Shown here: positions 1 to 5,880 of the stretch, in pieces
Layout of the letters: each line of letters opens with the position of its first letter
Numbering within the stretch: position 1 is the stretch's first letter
NCBI GenBank assembly: GCA_050744245.1
Contig: JBOGGX010000015.1
Coordinates: forward strand, 1-21,372
Source of the DNA: JBOGGX01 sp050744245
GTDB lineage: Bacteria; Actinomycetota; Acidimicrobiia; Acidimicrobiales; JBOGGX01
Direction of reading: 5' to 3'
Length of the DNA: 21,372 nt
Notes under the pieces: model-generated
What the model was told of the DNA's origin: nothing
Database searches by the model: none
Seen by the model: the letters and a program-made list of their open reading frames with translations, nothing else
Position numbers and translations under genes: made by a program

Positions 1-49
1 CCGACGTCCCGACCACGGCGGCGGTCCGACCGGGACGTCGAAGGCGGGT

Positions 50-76
50 GCGCCGGGAGCGCCGGGAGCGCCGGGA
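50..76. repeat. 9-bp tandem repeat, three copies
   Basis: Three perfect copies of GCGCCGGGA lie at 50-58, 59-67 and 68-76. On the plus strand they sit in a frame that is open from the left edge and stops at TAG 101-103, reading Ala-Pro-Gly repeats. This could be the low-complexity tail of a gene convergent with the DksA gene, but so little is in the window that I do not call a CDS. Confidence 0.6.
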
Positions 77-99
77 GTGCGGCTCGGACCGGCGGGTCA

Positions 100-495
100 T
101 TAGGTGGGCTCAGGCTCGGGCCACGCCGCCCGGCGCTGCTCGGCCACCGCCTGATGGGCGACGCAGAAGCGAGTCGCCGGCTTGACCTCCAGCCGCTCGT
201 CCGCGATCGGCTGGTGGCACACCTCGCACCGGCCGTAGGACCCGGCATCGAGGCGCTGGAGCGCGCGCTCGATGTCGTCCAGCTCGGCCTCGACCTCCTC
301 GAGGATCGAGAACTCCTTCTCGCGTTCGAAGGTCTCCGAGCCGATGTTGGCCATGTGCTGGCCGAGATGGGCTGGCTCCGACGTGCTCTCGTCCTCGGAC
401 TCGTCGTGGAGGTGGTCGTCGTCGAAGCTGTCACGCACCTGCTCGAGCCGGCTCTTCTCCTGCTCGAGCAGCCGCCGGACGTCCTCGGTGTCCAC
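100..495 (-). CDS. DksA/TraR-family zinc-finger protein
   Basis: This is a 131-residue protein with the plan of the DksA/TraR family: a charged, probably coiled-coil N-terminal two-thirds and a small C-terminal zinc finger. The finger residues are Cys90, Cys93, Cys111 and His114, so the fourth ligand is His rather than the usual Cys. The segment around residues 79-101 (RALQRLDAGSYGRCEVC, then IADERLE) is the family signature. Such proteins bind RNA polymerase through the secondary channel; that role is family knowledge, not visible here. The start is GTG at 495, only 9 bp after the stop of the broken aldo/keto reductase, so the two were probably co-transcribed. It could also be a general stress protein of unknown target, as most actinobacterial members are uncharacterised. 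Confidence 0.88.
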   Translation of the reverse strand: MDTEDVRRLLEQEKSRLEQVRDSFDDDHLHDESEDESTSEPAHLGQHMANIGSETFEREKEFSILEEVEAELDDIERALQRLDAGSYGRCEVCHQPIADERLEVKPATRFCVAHQAVAEQRRAAWPEPEPT

Positions 496-504
496 GCCCC
501 GAGA

Positions 505-1529
505 CTAGCCAGGGTCCGGGTTGTCGCCCTCGGCCCGGTACTCGGGCGTGTCGCGGTTGACCCAGCTCATGTCGCGGGTGCGGTCGCCCGCGGCGCGTAG
601 GGAACCGAGCCGTTCCAGCTCGGCCTCGTCGAGGACCACGTCGACGGCGGCGACGTTCTCCTCGAGGTAGCGGCGGTGCTTGGTACCGGGGATCGGGACC
701 ACGTCGTCACCCTGGGCCAGAAGCCACGCCAACGCCACCTGGCCGGCGCTGACGCCCTTGGCCGCGGCGATCTCCTTCACCGTCTCGACCGCTTCGAGGT
801 TGCGCGTGAGGTTGTCGCCCTGAAACCTGGGGAACGTCCGGCGGGCGTCGTCGTCGGTGGTCCCCGGGGTGGTCAGCGCGCCGGTGAGCATGCCCCGCCC
901 CAACGGGCTGTAGGGAACCAGGCCGATGCCGAGCTCCCGGCAGGTCGGCACGACCGCCGCCTCGATGTCGCGACTGAACAGCGACCACTCCGACTGGAGA
1001 GCGGCGATCGGGTGGACGCCGGCGGCCCGGCGCAGGGTGTCCGGTGAGCCCTCGGACAGCCCGAGGTTCGTGACCTTTCCCGCGGCGACGAGCTCGGCCA
1101 TGGCCCCGACCGTTTCCTCGATGGGTACGTCCGGATCGGGTCGATGAAGGTAGTAGAGGTCGATGTGGTCGACGGCCAACCGGGCCAGCGACGCGTCACA
1201 GGCCTGGGCCACGTACTCGGGCCGGCCGTTCACCGGGTAGGGGACCTGCTGTCCGGGCCGGTTGACGATCCCGAACTTGGTGGCCAGGACGACCTCGTCA
1301 CGACGGGCGGCGATGGCCCGGCCGACTAGCCTAGCTCCTCGTTGCGGCCGACGCCGTAGGCGTCGGCCGTGTCGAGCAGGGTGACGCCGAGGTCGAGGGC
1401 CCGTTGGAGGGTGGCCACCGACTCGTCGTCGTCGATCGGGCCGTAGGCGAAGCTCATGCCCATGCAGCCGAGACCCTCGGCCGAGACCTTCAGGCCACCA
1501 GCTCCGAGCGTTCGTCGCGGCATCGCCAT
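505..1529 (-). pseudogene. Aldo/keto reductase, frameshifted by a 5-bp duplication
   Basis: The gene encodes an aldo/keto reductase of the YajO/Tas-like class, NAD(P)H-dependent enzymes that reduce carbonyl compounds. The start is ATG 1529 (MAMPRRTLG), preceded by GAAAGGA. The N-terminal part holds the Asp/Tyr of the catalytic tetrad (DTADAYG) and ends at an in-frame TAG at 1326-1328. The rest, in another frame, has the Lys (ATKFG), the His (YYLHRPD) and the C-terminal cofactor-binding region (VPIPGTKHRRYLEEN). Removing one copy of the tandem duplication CTAGC CTAGC (1326-1335) restores one reading frame of 339 codons, a normal family length, reading NEELVGRAIAARRDEV across the junction. As it stands only about 68 residues would be made. 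It is a recent pseudogene, or an assembly error if the duplication is not real. Confidence 0.87.
1326..1335. repeat. 5-bp tandem duplication causing the frameshift
   Basis: CTAGC is present twice in direct succession (1326-1330 and 1331-1335). Its removal restores the aldo/keto reductase frame exactly, and its presence creates the premature TAG. Confidence 0.8.
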
Positions 1530-1564
1530 GCGGATTCCTTTCGGGGAGTCGGGTCGCCCGGGCG

Positions 1565-1606
1565 TGGGCCGCCTGGGGATCGAACCCTGAACCGACGGAT
1601 TAAAAG
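1565..1606 (-). tRNA. tRNA-Lys(TTT) 3'-half fragment
   Basis: Read on the minus strand this is the 3' half of a tRNA-Lys. It has the anticodon loop CTTTTAA (1606-1600), the descending anticodon strand, a variable loop, a T arm with loop TTCGATC, a 3' acceptor strand GCGGCCC and discriminator A at 1565. There is no CCA. The sequence upstream of the anticodon loop does not pair with what follows, and no D arm or 5' acceptor strand (which should be GGGCCGC) is present, so the 5' half is missing. One T-stem pair is A:A, which also suggests decay. Fragments that begin in the anticodon loop and run to the tRNA end are typical attachment-site remnants of integrative elements, or the surviving half of a deleted gene. 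Confidence 0.75.
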
Positions 1607-2282
1607 GGCCATCATGCCATTGGCTGGACCTTGGTATCGGAGCGGTGATCAGGGGCGATGCCTCGGACGGCTTCGGCACGCTGTGGGCGTCGTCGGCTTC
1701 CTTGGACACCTGCCGCGGACTTAGTGCGGACTCGGGCAGCTCGCCGTCGACCTCTGCTTCCCGAACGCTGAGCGGCCGAGCCGTGACGGATTTTGGTGGA
1801 CGAGTGCGCAGATGCGGTGGTGCGGGGGACTAAGGCGGACGCATGCGATCGCTGGCGACCGCGCGATGAACGCGCGATGGGAGTCGCCGAGTGGTGAGGG
1901 GTGACCGACGGTGAAGGTGTTCGGGCTGAGGGCCGGATTCGAGCGGACAGCGTTGGAAGGCTGTGCGGCTAATTGATATCCCCGGAGGCATACGGAAGTG
2001 TGCCGTGAGGGCGGCTGACAAATAGCGGCCGGGCTTGAGGCGGTATGCGGAGCGCGCCTCGCCCGAGGGCTTCCAGTCAATCCGGGTCGACTGTCATTGG
2101 CAGGTGGCGCCCGTATGTGTGTGAAAGGCGATTGAAGGGTAAGTCAAGTGGCAACCAGATGGTTACGGTACAGCAGGAGCAGTTGGGCTGCTGCGGTTAC
2201 TGTGCGCAAATTGGGAGTGCCGCTCGGCCACAGGAAAGGTTGGAACGGGGTTCTACCAGTATCCACGGAAGGGGGCCGTTCT
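1607..2282. other. Stretch without recognisable genes
   Basis: I find no supportable coding sequence here. The open frames on both strands have compositions unlike proteins (Ser/Arg/Pro-rich, no domain pattern) and lack convincing ribosome-binding sites. The right part (from about 1960) becomes visibly more A/T-rich and runs into the foreign-looking gene pair. It may be the degraded edge of an inserted segment and should hold the promoter of the gene at 2283, which I cannot place. Confidence 0.5.
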
Positions 2283-2780
2283 ATGCGGGGGTCTTTGCGC
2301 ACGTTTCTCGTCGCATTAGGGATCACGGTGGCGATGCTTGCACTTACAGTTCGAAGTGCGTTTGCGGCGGATGCCGGCGATACCCGATGGTTTGGGTGGG
2401 TAGCGGAGGGAGGGCGTGAGCATCAAGTCTGCGGCTATTCAGTAGTGAGTGGGACCGGATTTAGTAGCACAGTACTTAGCGCGAGCGAGACGTGGTACCA
2501 GGGTTTCTATCGAAATCCGCTCTGTACTGCTAGGTTCGGAGACCATGTCAGTCCAGGCTGGCTCGGAGCTCAGGTCGACTCGTTCAGAAGCGGCGTTCTC
2601 TGCCGAAGTACGGGCTGGACCTATAACCTAGATATAGTCAACTTCTGGGGCGAGTACATTTCATGCACGAATCCAGCAGGTTTGCAGCAGTTCGATACGT
2701 ATGCGCGACATCGGTGGTGGGCCTATGATCGGAACATCTACGCGGGCGGTGAACATTGGTCGCCTCGCCTGACGCTATAG
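2283..2780 (+). CDS. Secreted protein of unknown function, four cysteines
   Basis: I do not recognise this 165-residue protein. I chose ATG 2283 because a purine-rich GGAAGGGGG lies just upstream and because it begins a clean signal peptide. Residues 1-28 have a short basic start (MRGSLR), a hydrophobic core (FLVALGITVAMLALTV) and a likely cleavage site after AFA. The mature part is rich in Trp and Tyr and has four Cys (in VCGYS, PLCTA, VLCRS and ISCTN), enough for two disulfides. That would suit a small extracellular domain. Base composition is lower in G+C than the neighbours, and the gene is followed after 13 bp by a membrane-anchored protein, so the pair looks like one operon acquired horizontally. 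Its function is unknown; it could be cargo of the adjacent mobile element. Confidence 0.7.
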   Translation: MRGSLRTFLVALGITVAMLALTVRSAFAADAGDTRWFGWVAEGGREHQVCGYSVVSGTGFSSTVLSASETWYQGFYRNPLCTARFGDHVSPGWLGAQVDSFRSGVLCRSTGWTYNLDIVNFWGEYISCTNPAGLQQFDTYARHRWWAYDRNIYAGGEHWSPRLTL

Positions 2781-2793
2781 GGGAAGACTGATC

Positions 2794-3267
2794 ATGCGAT
2801 ACCAGCGAAACAGGGTTGAACGATGCGAGCGAAACGGCGGCGTAGCCCACGGTAAGGGAGTCAGGCAACTAGTCGTGGCGCTTCTTGGGGGCCTGATTGC
2901 GATCATCACCGTTGGAGGTGTTGCAATAGCCATGCAGTCTGACCCGACATATGGGCCCATCCCTGAAGACGCTATGGCGGCGGGTGCGGCGGTAGACCTT
3001 TCGCGCGTTCCGGACTTGGTGGCCGTGTCTGGACCCGACGGGTCGATCGCAGGATATGTATGGAAGCATCAGCTGTTTCTCGATAGCTCGGTGAACCAGC
3101 CGGCTTCACCGGAGCAAGCTGCTGCAAGTAGTGGCACGCCGCAAGCATTGAAGGTCTACGACGATCGGGGCGTCGAGCTTGTCGGCTATTGGGTTACGGA
3201 TCGCGGCTTCGTGTCGGTGGCCGAGGCTGAGAACGGCGCAATCAGCGGCGTAGTGATCCTCGACTGA
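2794..3267 (+). CDS. Membrane-anchored protein of unknown function
   Basis: This 157-residue protein has a basic N-terminus, one membrane segment at about residues 27-46 (LVVALLGGLIAIITVGGVAI) and a roughly 110-residue C-terminal domain presumably outside the cytoplasm. That domain contains SGPDGSIAGYVWK at residues 79-91 and a likely beta-rich end (GYWVTDRGFVSV). I do not recognise the family. The start at ATG 2794 follows GGGGAAG at a suitable distance and lies 13 bp after the stop of the secreted-protein gene, so the two are probably co-transcribed. Like its partner it is less G+C-rich than the chromosomal genes. The gene ends 30 bp before a multi-hairpin repeat. An interaction between the two products is plausible but only inferred. 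Confidence 0.65.
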   Translation: MRYQRNRVERCERNGGVAHGKGVRQLVVALLGGLIAIITVGGVAIAMQSDPTYGPIPEDAMAAGAAVDLSRVPDLVAVSGPDGSIAGYVWKHQLFLDSSVNQPASPEQAAASSGTPQALKVYDDRGVELVGYWVTDRGFVSVAEAENGAISGVVILD

Positions 3268-3297
3268 CGGAGAGGGCGAGGGGCTGGTAGTGCAGTG

Positions 3298-3382
3298 AGC
3301 CCGGCCGAGGACGGCGCCGAAGCGCCGCCGGCAGGCCGGGCTGGCGCCGGCGGAGCCGGCGCCTTGATCCTGTAGAGCCGAA
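3298..3382. repeat. GC-rich three-hairpin repeat, copy A
   Basis: A 9-bp inverted repeat AGCCCGGCC / GGCCGGGCT (3298-3306, 3334-3342) encloses a smaller hairpin CGGCGC-CGAA-GCGCCG (3312-3327). It is followed directly by a perfect 9-bp stem with a 3-base loop, GGCGCCGGC-GGA-GCCGGCGCC (3343-3363). The last hairpin and its tail (TTGATCCTGTAGAGCCGAA) recur at 18438-18479. There is no T-tract, so a simple intrinsic terminator is unlikely. It could be a REP-like interspersed element, a structured RNA or a bidirectional roadblock between the unknown gene pair and the repressor gene. Confidence 0.7.
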
Positions 3383-3431
3383 CCCGGCAGAGCTGGTGGG
3401 TAGCTCGTACCCGCCGGGCTCTGGTCAGGCT

Positions 3432-3462
3432 TTGGTTGGTAGGGTACCTCGGTACCTAGGTT
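3432..3462 (+). promoter_or_regulatory. Promoter and autoregulatory operator of the GntR gene
   Basis: Two adjacent 8-bp palindrome-like units, ACCTCGGT (3446-3453) and ACCTAGGT (3454-3461), are preceded by a weaker one (GGTAGGGT, 3438-3445). The same units with the same 8-bp period stand before the AICE operon at 4341. A possible -35 TTGGTT (3432-3437) places the units across the spacer and the -10 region. This fits autorepression by the GntR protein encoded 24 bp further on, as known for KorSA of pSAM2. Confidence 0.6.
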
Positions 3463-3485
3463 CAGAACTGAGGCAGATCGGACGC

Positions 3486-4256
3486 ATGGCGGACCCCAGA
3501 AGCGATCGAGCGATGTATCGGCAGATCGCCGACGAGCTTCGTGAGGAGATCCGGAGCGGGCGTCTGAGCGAGGGTGACATCTTGCCCTCGGAGGCGGCGT
3601 TGATGCGTCAGCACGGCACGTCGCAGGGGACCGTTCGTAAGGCGATTGCGGTGCTTCGCAGCGAGGGCTGGGTTGTGTCGGAGTCCGGCCGAGGCGTGTT
3701 CGTGCGTAGGCGGCCAAGGGTCTTCCGCAAGGGCAACGATCGGTTTGCCCGGAAGAATCGCCAGGGACCGAAGGGCCGGGCGGCGTTCGATGTTGAGATC
3801 GCCGATCAAGGCCTCGCCCCGAAGTCCGAGGTGGAGGTTTCGGGACCCGAGGTTGTGCCGGACGCGATCGCTCCGTTGCTCGGGTTCGAGGACGGGGGTC
3901 AGGTCGCCGTGCGCCGGCGTCGGATGCTGGCTGATGGGGAGCCGGTCCAGCTCGCTACTTCGTACATCCCCTGGGACATCGCCAAGGGCAGTCGGATTGT
4001 TGAGGAGGACTCGGGTCCGGGCGGGATCTATGCCCGGATCGAGGAGGCGGGCCACCGTCTCAAGGAGTTCTCAGAGGACATTTCAGCCCGCCCAGCGTTT
4101 CCCGAGGAGGCGGACGCTCTGGGGCTTGATACCGGGGTGCCTGTGATCCTGCTGACGCGGGTGGCGTTCGACACCAAGGGTCGCCCGGTTGAAGTGTGCG
4201 ATTGCGTCATGGCCGCTGATCGCTGGCGCCTCAACTACACGTTCCCCGCGACGTAG
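3486..4256 (+). CDS. GntR-family repressor (HutC/UTRA type), KorSA-like
   Basis: This 256-residue regulator has an N-terminal GntR winged helix at about residues 8-76. It includes YRQIADELREEIRSGRL, LPSEAALMRQHGTSQGTVRKA and a wing ending SGRGVFVRR. A basic linker follows, then a UTRA-type effector domain at about 95-250, giving the HutC subfamily plan. The start at ATG 3486 gives MADPRSDRAMYRQI, where the family normally begins; an upstream frame extension to 3396 would run back through the promoter. It stands first in the mobile element, and its promoter and that of the downstream operon share the same 8-bp operator units. By analogy with KorSA of pSAM2 it should repress the transfer, replication and excision genes. 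The ligand is unknown. Confidence 0.88.
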   Translation: MADPRSDRAMYRQIADELREEIRSGRLSEGDILPSEAALMRQHGTSQGTVRKAIAVLRSEGWVVSESGRGVFVRRRPRVFRKGNDRFARKNRQGPKGRAAFDVEIADQGLAPKSEVEVSGPEVVPDAIAPLLGFEDGGQVAVRRRRMLADGEPVQLATSYIPWDIAKGSRIVEEDSGPGGIYARIEEAGHRLKEFSEDISARPAFPEEADALGLDTGVPVILLTRVAFDTKGRPVEVCDCVMAADRWRLNYTFPAT

Positions 4257-4334
4257 CCGGTTGTCTCGCCGGCGTCGACCCGACTAGGCGCGCCGATCGA
4301 TCGTCCCGCGTTCGTGCCTGGTCATCGGCGGTAC

Positions 4335-4373
4335 TTGACTACCTAGGTACCTAGGTACTAGGGTACCCAGGTA
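4335..4373 (+). promoter_or_regulatory. AICE operon promoter with 8-bp operator array
   Basis: A -35 hexamer TTGACT (4335-4340) is followed immediately by four 8-bp units in tandem: ACCTAGGT (4341-4348), ACCTAGGT (4349-4356), ACTAGGGT (4357-4364) and ACCCAGGT (4365-4372). The first two are perfect palindromes and fill the promoter spacer; the third overlaps where the -10 box must lie. A repressor bound here would block RNA polymerase directly. The units match those before the GntR gene. This is the only evident promoter before the nine-gene operon. Confidence 0.72.
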
Positions 4374-4423
4374 ACCCGATCCGAATTCCCTCGGACGGTT
4401 GCGGCACTGGATGGAGGTGACCG

Positions 4424-4831
4424 ATGGCGTTGCAGGGTGCGATTCCGGTGGAGTTCGGCGAGGTGTTCCCCCAGGGCTGTTTCGCGGTGGGCGAGGTGGA
4501 GCCGGTGCGGGACTTCGAGCGGTCCACCAAGGACAGCTTCGTGCAGGCGGTGGACAAGGTGTCGGGGCTGTTGTGGTGGTCGATCGACGTGGTCGACGGG
4601 GACCCGGCGGCCAGGGACAAGATGGTGCGGGTCAAGTTGGCGGCGGCGGTCAAGCCGACCCCGCCGGCGCAGGTGGATGGGGTGCCGTTCCGGCCGGTGG
4701 AGCTCGACGGTCTGGCGGTGACCCCGTACGTGGTGACCACGGCGAGTGGTCGGGGCCGGTTGGCGTATTCGTTTCGGGCCAAGGGGTTGCGGGCGCCGGG
4801 GCCGCGGGCGGTGAAGGCGGCGGCGTCGTGA
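4424..4831 (+). CDS. Pra-like AICE activator (plasmid replication/integration/excision activator family)
   Basis: This is a 135-residue protein with the pattern of a family found in actinomycete integrative elements and usually annotated as plasmid replication, integration and excision activator (after Pra of pSAM2). Diagnostic stretches are IPVEFGEVFPQGCFAVGEVE (residues 6-25), DFERSTKDSFVQAVDKVSG, WWSIDVVDGDPAARDKMVRV, a central VPFRPVELDGLAVTPYV and RLAYSFRAKGLRAP near the end. I recall the family from memory and cannot confirm it by search. The start is ATG 4424 behind a very strong GGAGGTGA (4413-4420). It is the first gene after the operator-covered promoter, which suits a regulator. 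The stop overlaps the next GTG start (GTGA). Confidence 0.68.
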   Translation: MALQGAIPVEFGEVFPQGCFAVGEVEPVRDFERSTKDSFVQAVDKVSGLLWWSIDVVDGDPAARDKMVRVKLAAAVKPTPPAQVDGVPFRPVELDGLAVTPYVVTTASGRGRLAYSFRAKGLRAPGPRAVKAAAS

Positions 4832-5256
4832 CCGTCCCGGTGTCGTCGGCCGGGTTGCGGGCCGAGCGGTGGGTGCGTTTCGAGTCGGTGGACGCGTCGG
4901 CGTTTGATCTGGCCCGCTATTGGGCCGAGCGGATGGTGTGGCCGGTGACCCCGACCCGGTCCGACTACCTGCACGAGCTGGCGGTCATGTCGAGGTTGGC
5001 GGACTGGTTGTGGCGGTGGCAGCCGACCCTGGTGCAGCGGGCGGTGCTGGCCGGGGCCTGCGCCGATGAGGTTGCCGGGGCGTGCGGGGCGGACGTGGCC
5101 GCGGTGGCGGCGCGGTGGCGGCGGTGGGCCGAGGGCCAACGGCGGCTGTACGACACGTCGTGGTCGGCGGCTCGGGTCGGGTTGAGCCCGGTCGATCACG
5201 CTCGGGTGGCGGCGGTGTTTGTGGAACCGGCCGGGACGACGGGGTCCCGTCGGTGA
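4828..5256 (+). CDS. Conserved AICE protein of unknown function
   Basis: This 142-residue protein starts at GTG 4828, overlapping the previous stop as GTGA, and ends in another GTGA overlap with the next gene. It is mostly helical in appearance, with no signal peptide or membrane segment. The Trp-rich stretch WLWRWQPTLVQRAVLAGA (about residues 55-72) is followed by a probable helix-turn-helix region (CADEVAGACGADVAAVAARWRRWAEGQ). Similar unassigned proteins lie at this place in other AICEs. The C-terminal half suggests DNA binding, perhaps a sigma-region-4-like or relaxation factor, but I do not assign a function. Confidence 0.7.
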   Translation: MTVPVSSAGLRAERWVRFESVDASAFDLARYWAERMVWPVTPTRSDYLHELAVMSRLADWLWRWQPTLVQRAVLAGACADEVAGACGADVAAVAARWRRWAEGQRRLYDTSWSAARVGLSPVDHARVAAVFVEPAGTTGSRR

Positions 5257-5423
5257 GCGACGCCGACGACCCTGGGCCTGTCGGAGCGCCGGTCCAGGTT
5301 GACCCGTACGACTGTGTCGACTGCCTGGCCGGTGGGGATCTGTGCCGGTTCCATGCCGGGTTCGGCGAGGGGTGGGACGCCTGTGCCGGGCTGGTGGCCC
5401 GCATGGTGACCGGCGATGACTGA
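5253..5423 (+). CDS. Small Cys/His protein, possible zinc finger
   Basis: This 56-residue protein starts at GTG 5253 (GTGA overlap with the preceding stop) and ends inside the next gene, whose ATG is 8 bp before its last base. It has the arrangement Cys21-x2-Cys24-x6-Cys31-x2-His34 and a further Cys44 (in EGWDAC), suggesting a small zinc-binding fold. Short proteins with a DCxxC / CRFH / GWxxC pattern are common in actinobacterial mobile operons, but I know of no assigned role. The tight overlaps on both sides are the main argument that it is real. Confidence 0.65.
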   Translation: MSDADDPGPVGAPVQVDPYDCVDCLAGGDLCRFHAGFGEGWDACAGLVARMVTGDD

Positions 5424-5880
5424 ACGCCGACCGGTGCCGGTGATCAATCACATGCGCTGGCGCTGGTATCGGTTGCCGTGCCGGGACTGCGGCGGGTTGT
5501 TCCCCACCGCGGCGCGGGCGGGCACCGTCCCCGATCGCTGCCCCGACTGCCGGGCGGCAGCCGTTGAGGCGGTCGAGCCGGTGCCGGTGGTCGAGCCGGT
5601 GGTCGCGCTCCGCCGCTATCGGACTCCGGTTGAGGTGGGCATGGACTGGATGGAGCGGGCCAACTGTCTGGGCTGTGACCCGGACTTGTTCTATCCGGAG
5701 CGGGGCGAGTCGATCACCCAGGCCCGGGCGGTGTGCGCCGTGTGTGTGGTCCGGGCGGAGTGTTTGGAGTTCGCCCTGTCGACCGGGGAGAAGCTCGGCA
5801 TTTGGGGCGGGTTGAGCGAACGGGAACGCCGGCGGCTCCGCCGACAACGAGCCCACGGCGATCGGGGGGTGTCGGCGTGA
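5416..5880 (+). CDS. WhiB-like protein with N-terminal zinc-ribbon extension
   Basis: This 154-residue protein has two parts. Residues 15-50 contain CxxC pairs Cys22/Cys25 and Cys42/Cys45, the pattern of a zinc ribbon. Residues 76-146 are a WhiB (Wbl) domain: Cys84, Cys107, Cys110 and Cys116 would bind a [4Fe-4S] cluster, the turn GIWGG is at 128-132, and the end is an Arg-rich DNA-binding tail (SERERRRLRRQRA). Wbl proteins are found only in Actinobacteria and their phages; they bind sigma-A and DNA and respond to redox state. Most are 80-110 residues, so the Cys4 extension is unusual. It stands between a small Cys/His gene and the translocase gene, overlapping both, so it is probably a regulator carried by the element. 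Targets are unknown. Confidence 0.85.
   Translation: MTERRPVPVINHMRWRWYRLPCRDCGGLFPTAARAGTVPDRCPDCRAAAVEAVEPVPVVEPVVALRRYRTPVEVGMDWMERANCLGCDPDLFYPERGESITQARAVCAVCVVRAECLEFALSTGEKLGIWGGLSERERRRLRRQRAHGDRGVSA

Noticed and set aside
1721..2080. 119-residue minus-strand frame in the gene-poor stretch
   Set aside because: No ribosome-binding site, low-complexity Ser/Pro/Arg composition and no recognisable motif.
4351..5856. 501-residue minus-strand frame opposite the first AICE genes
   Set aside because: Pro/Arg/His-rich composition with no domain pattern; it is a shadow of the overlapping plus-strand genes.
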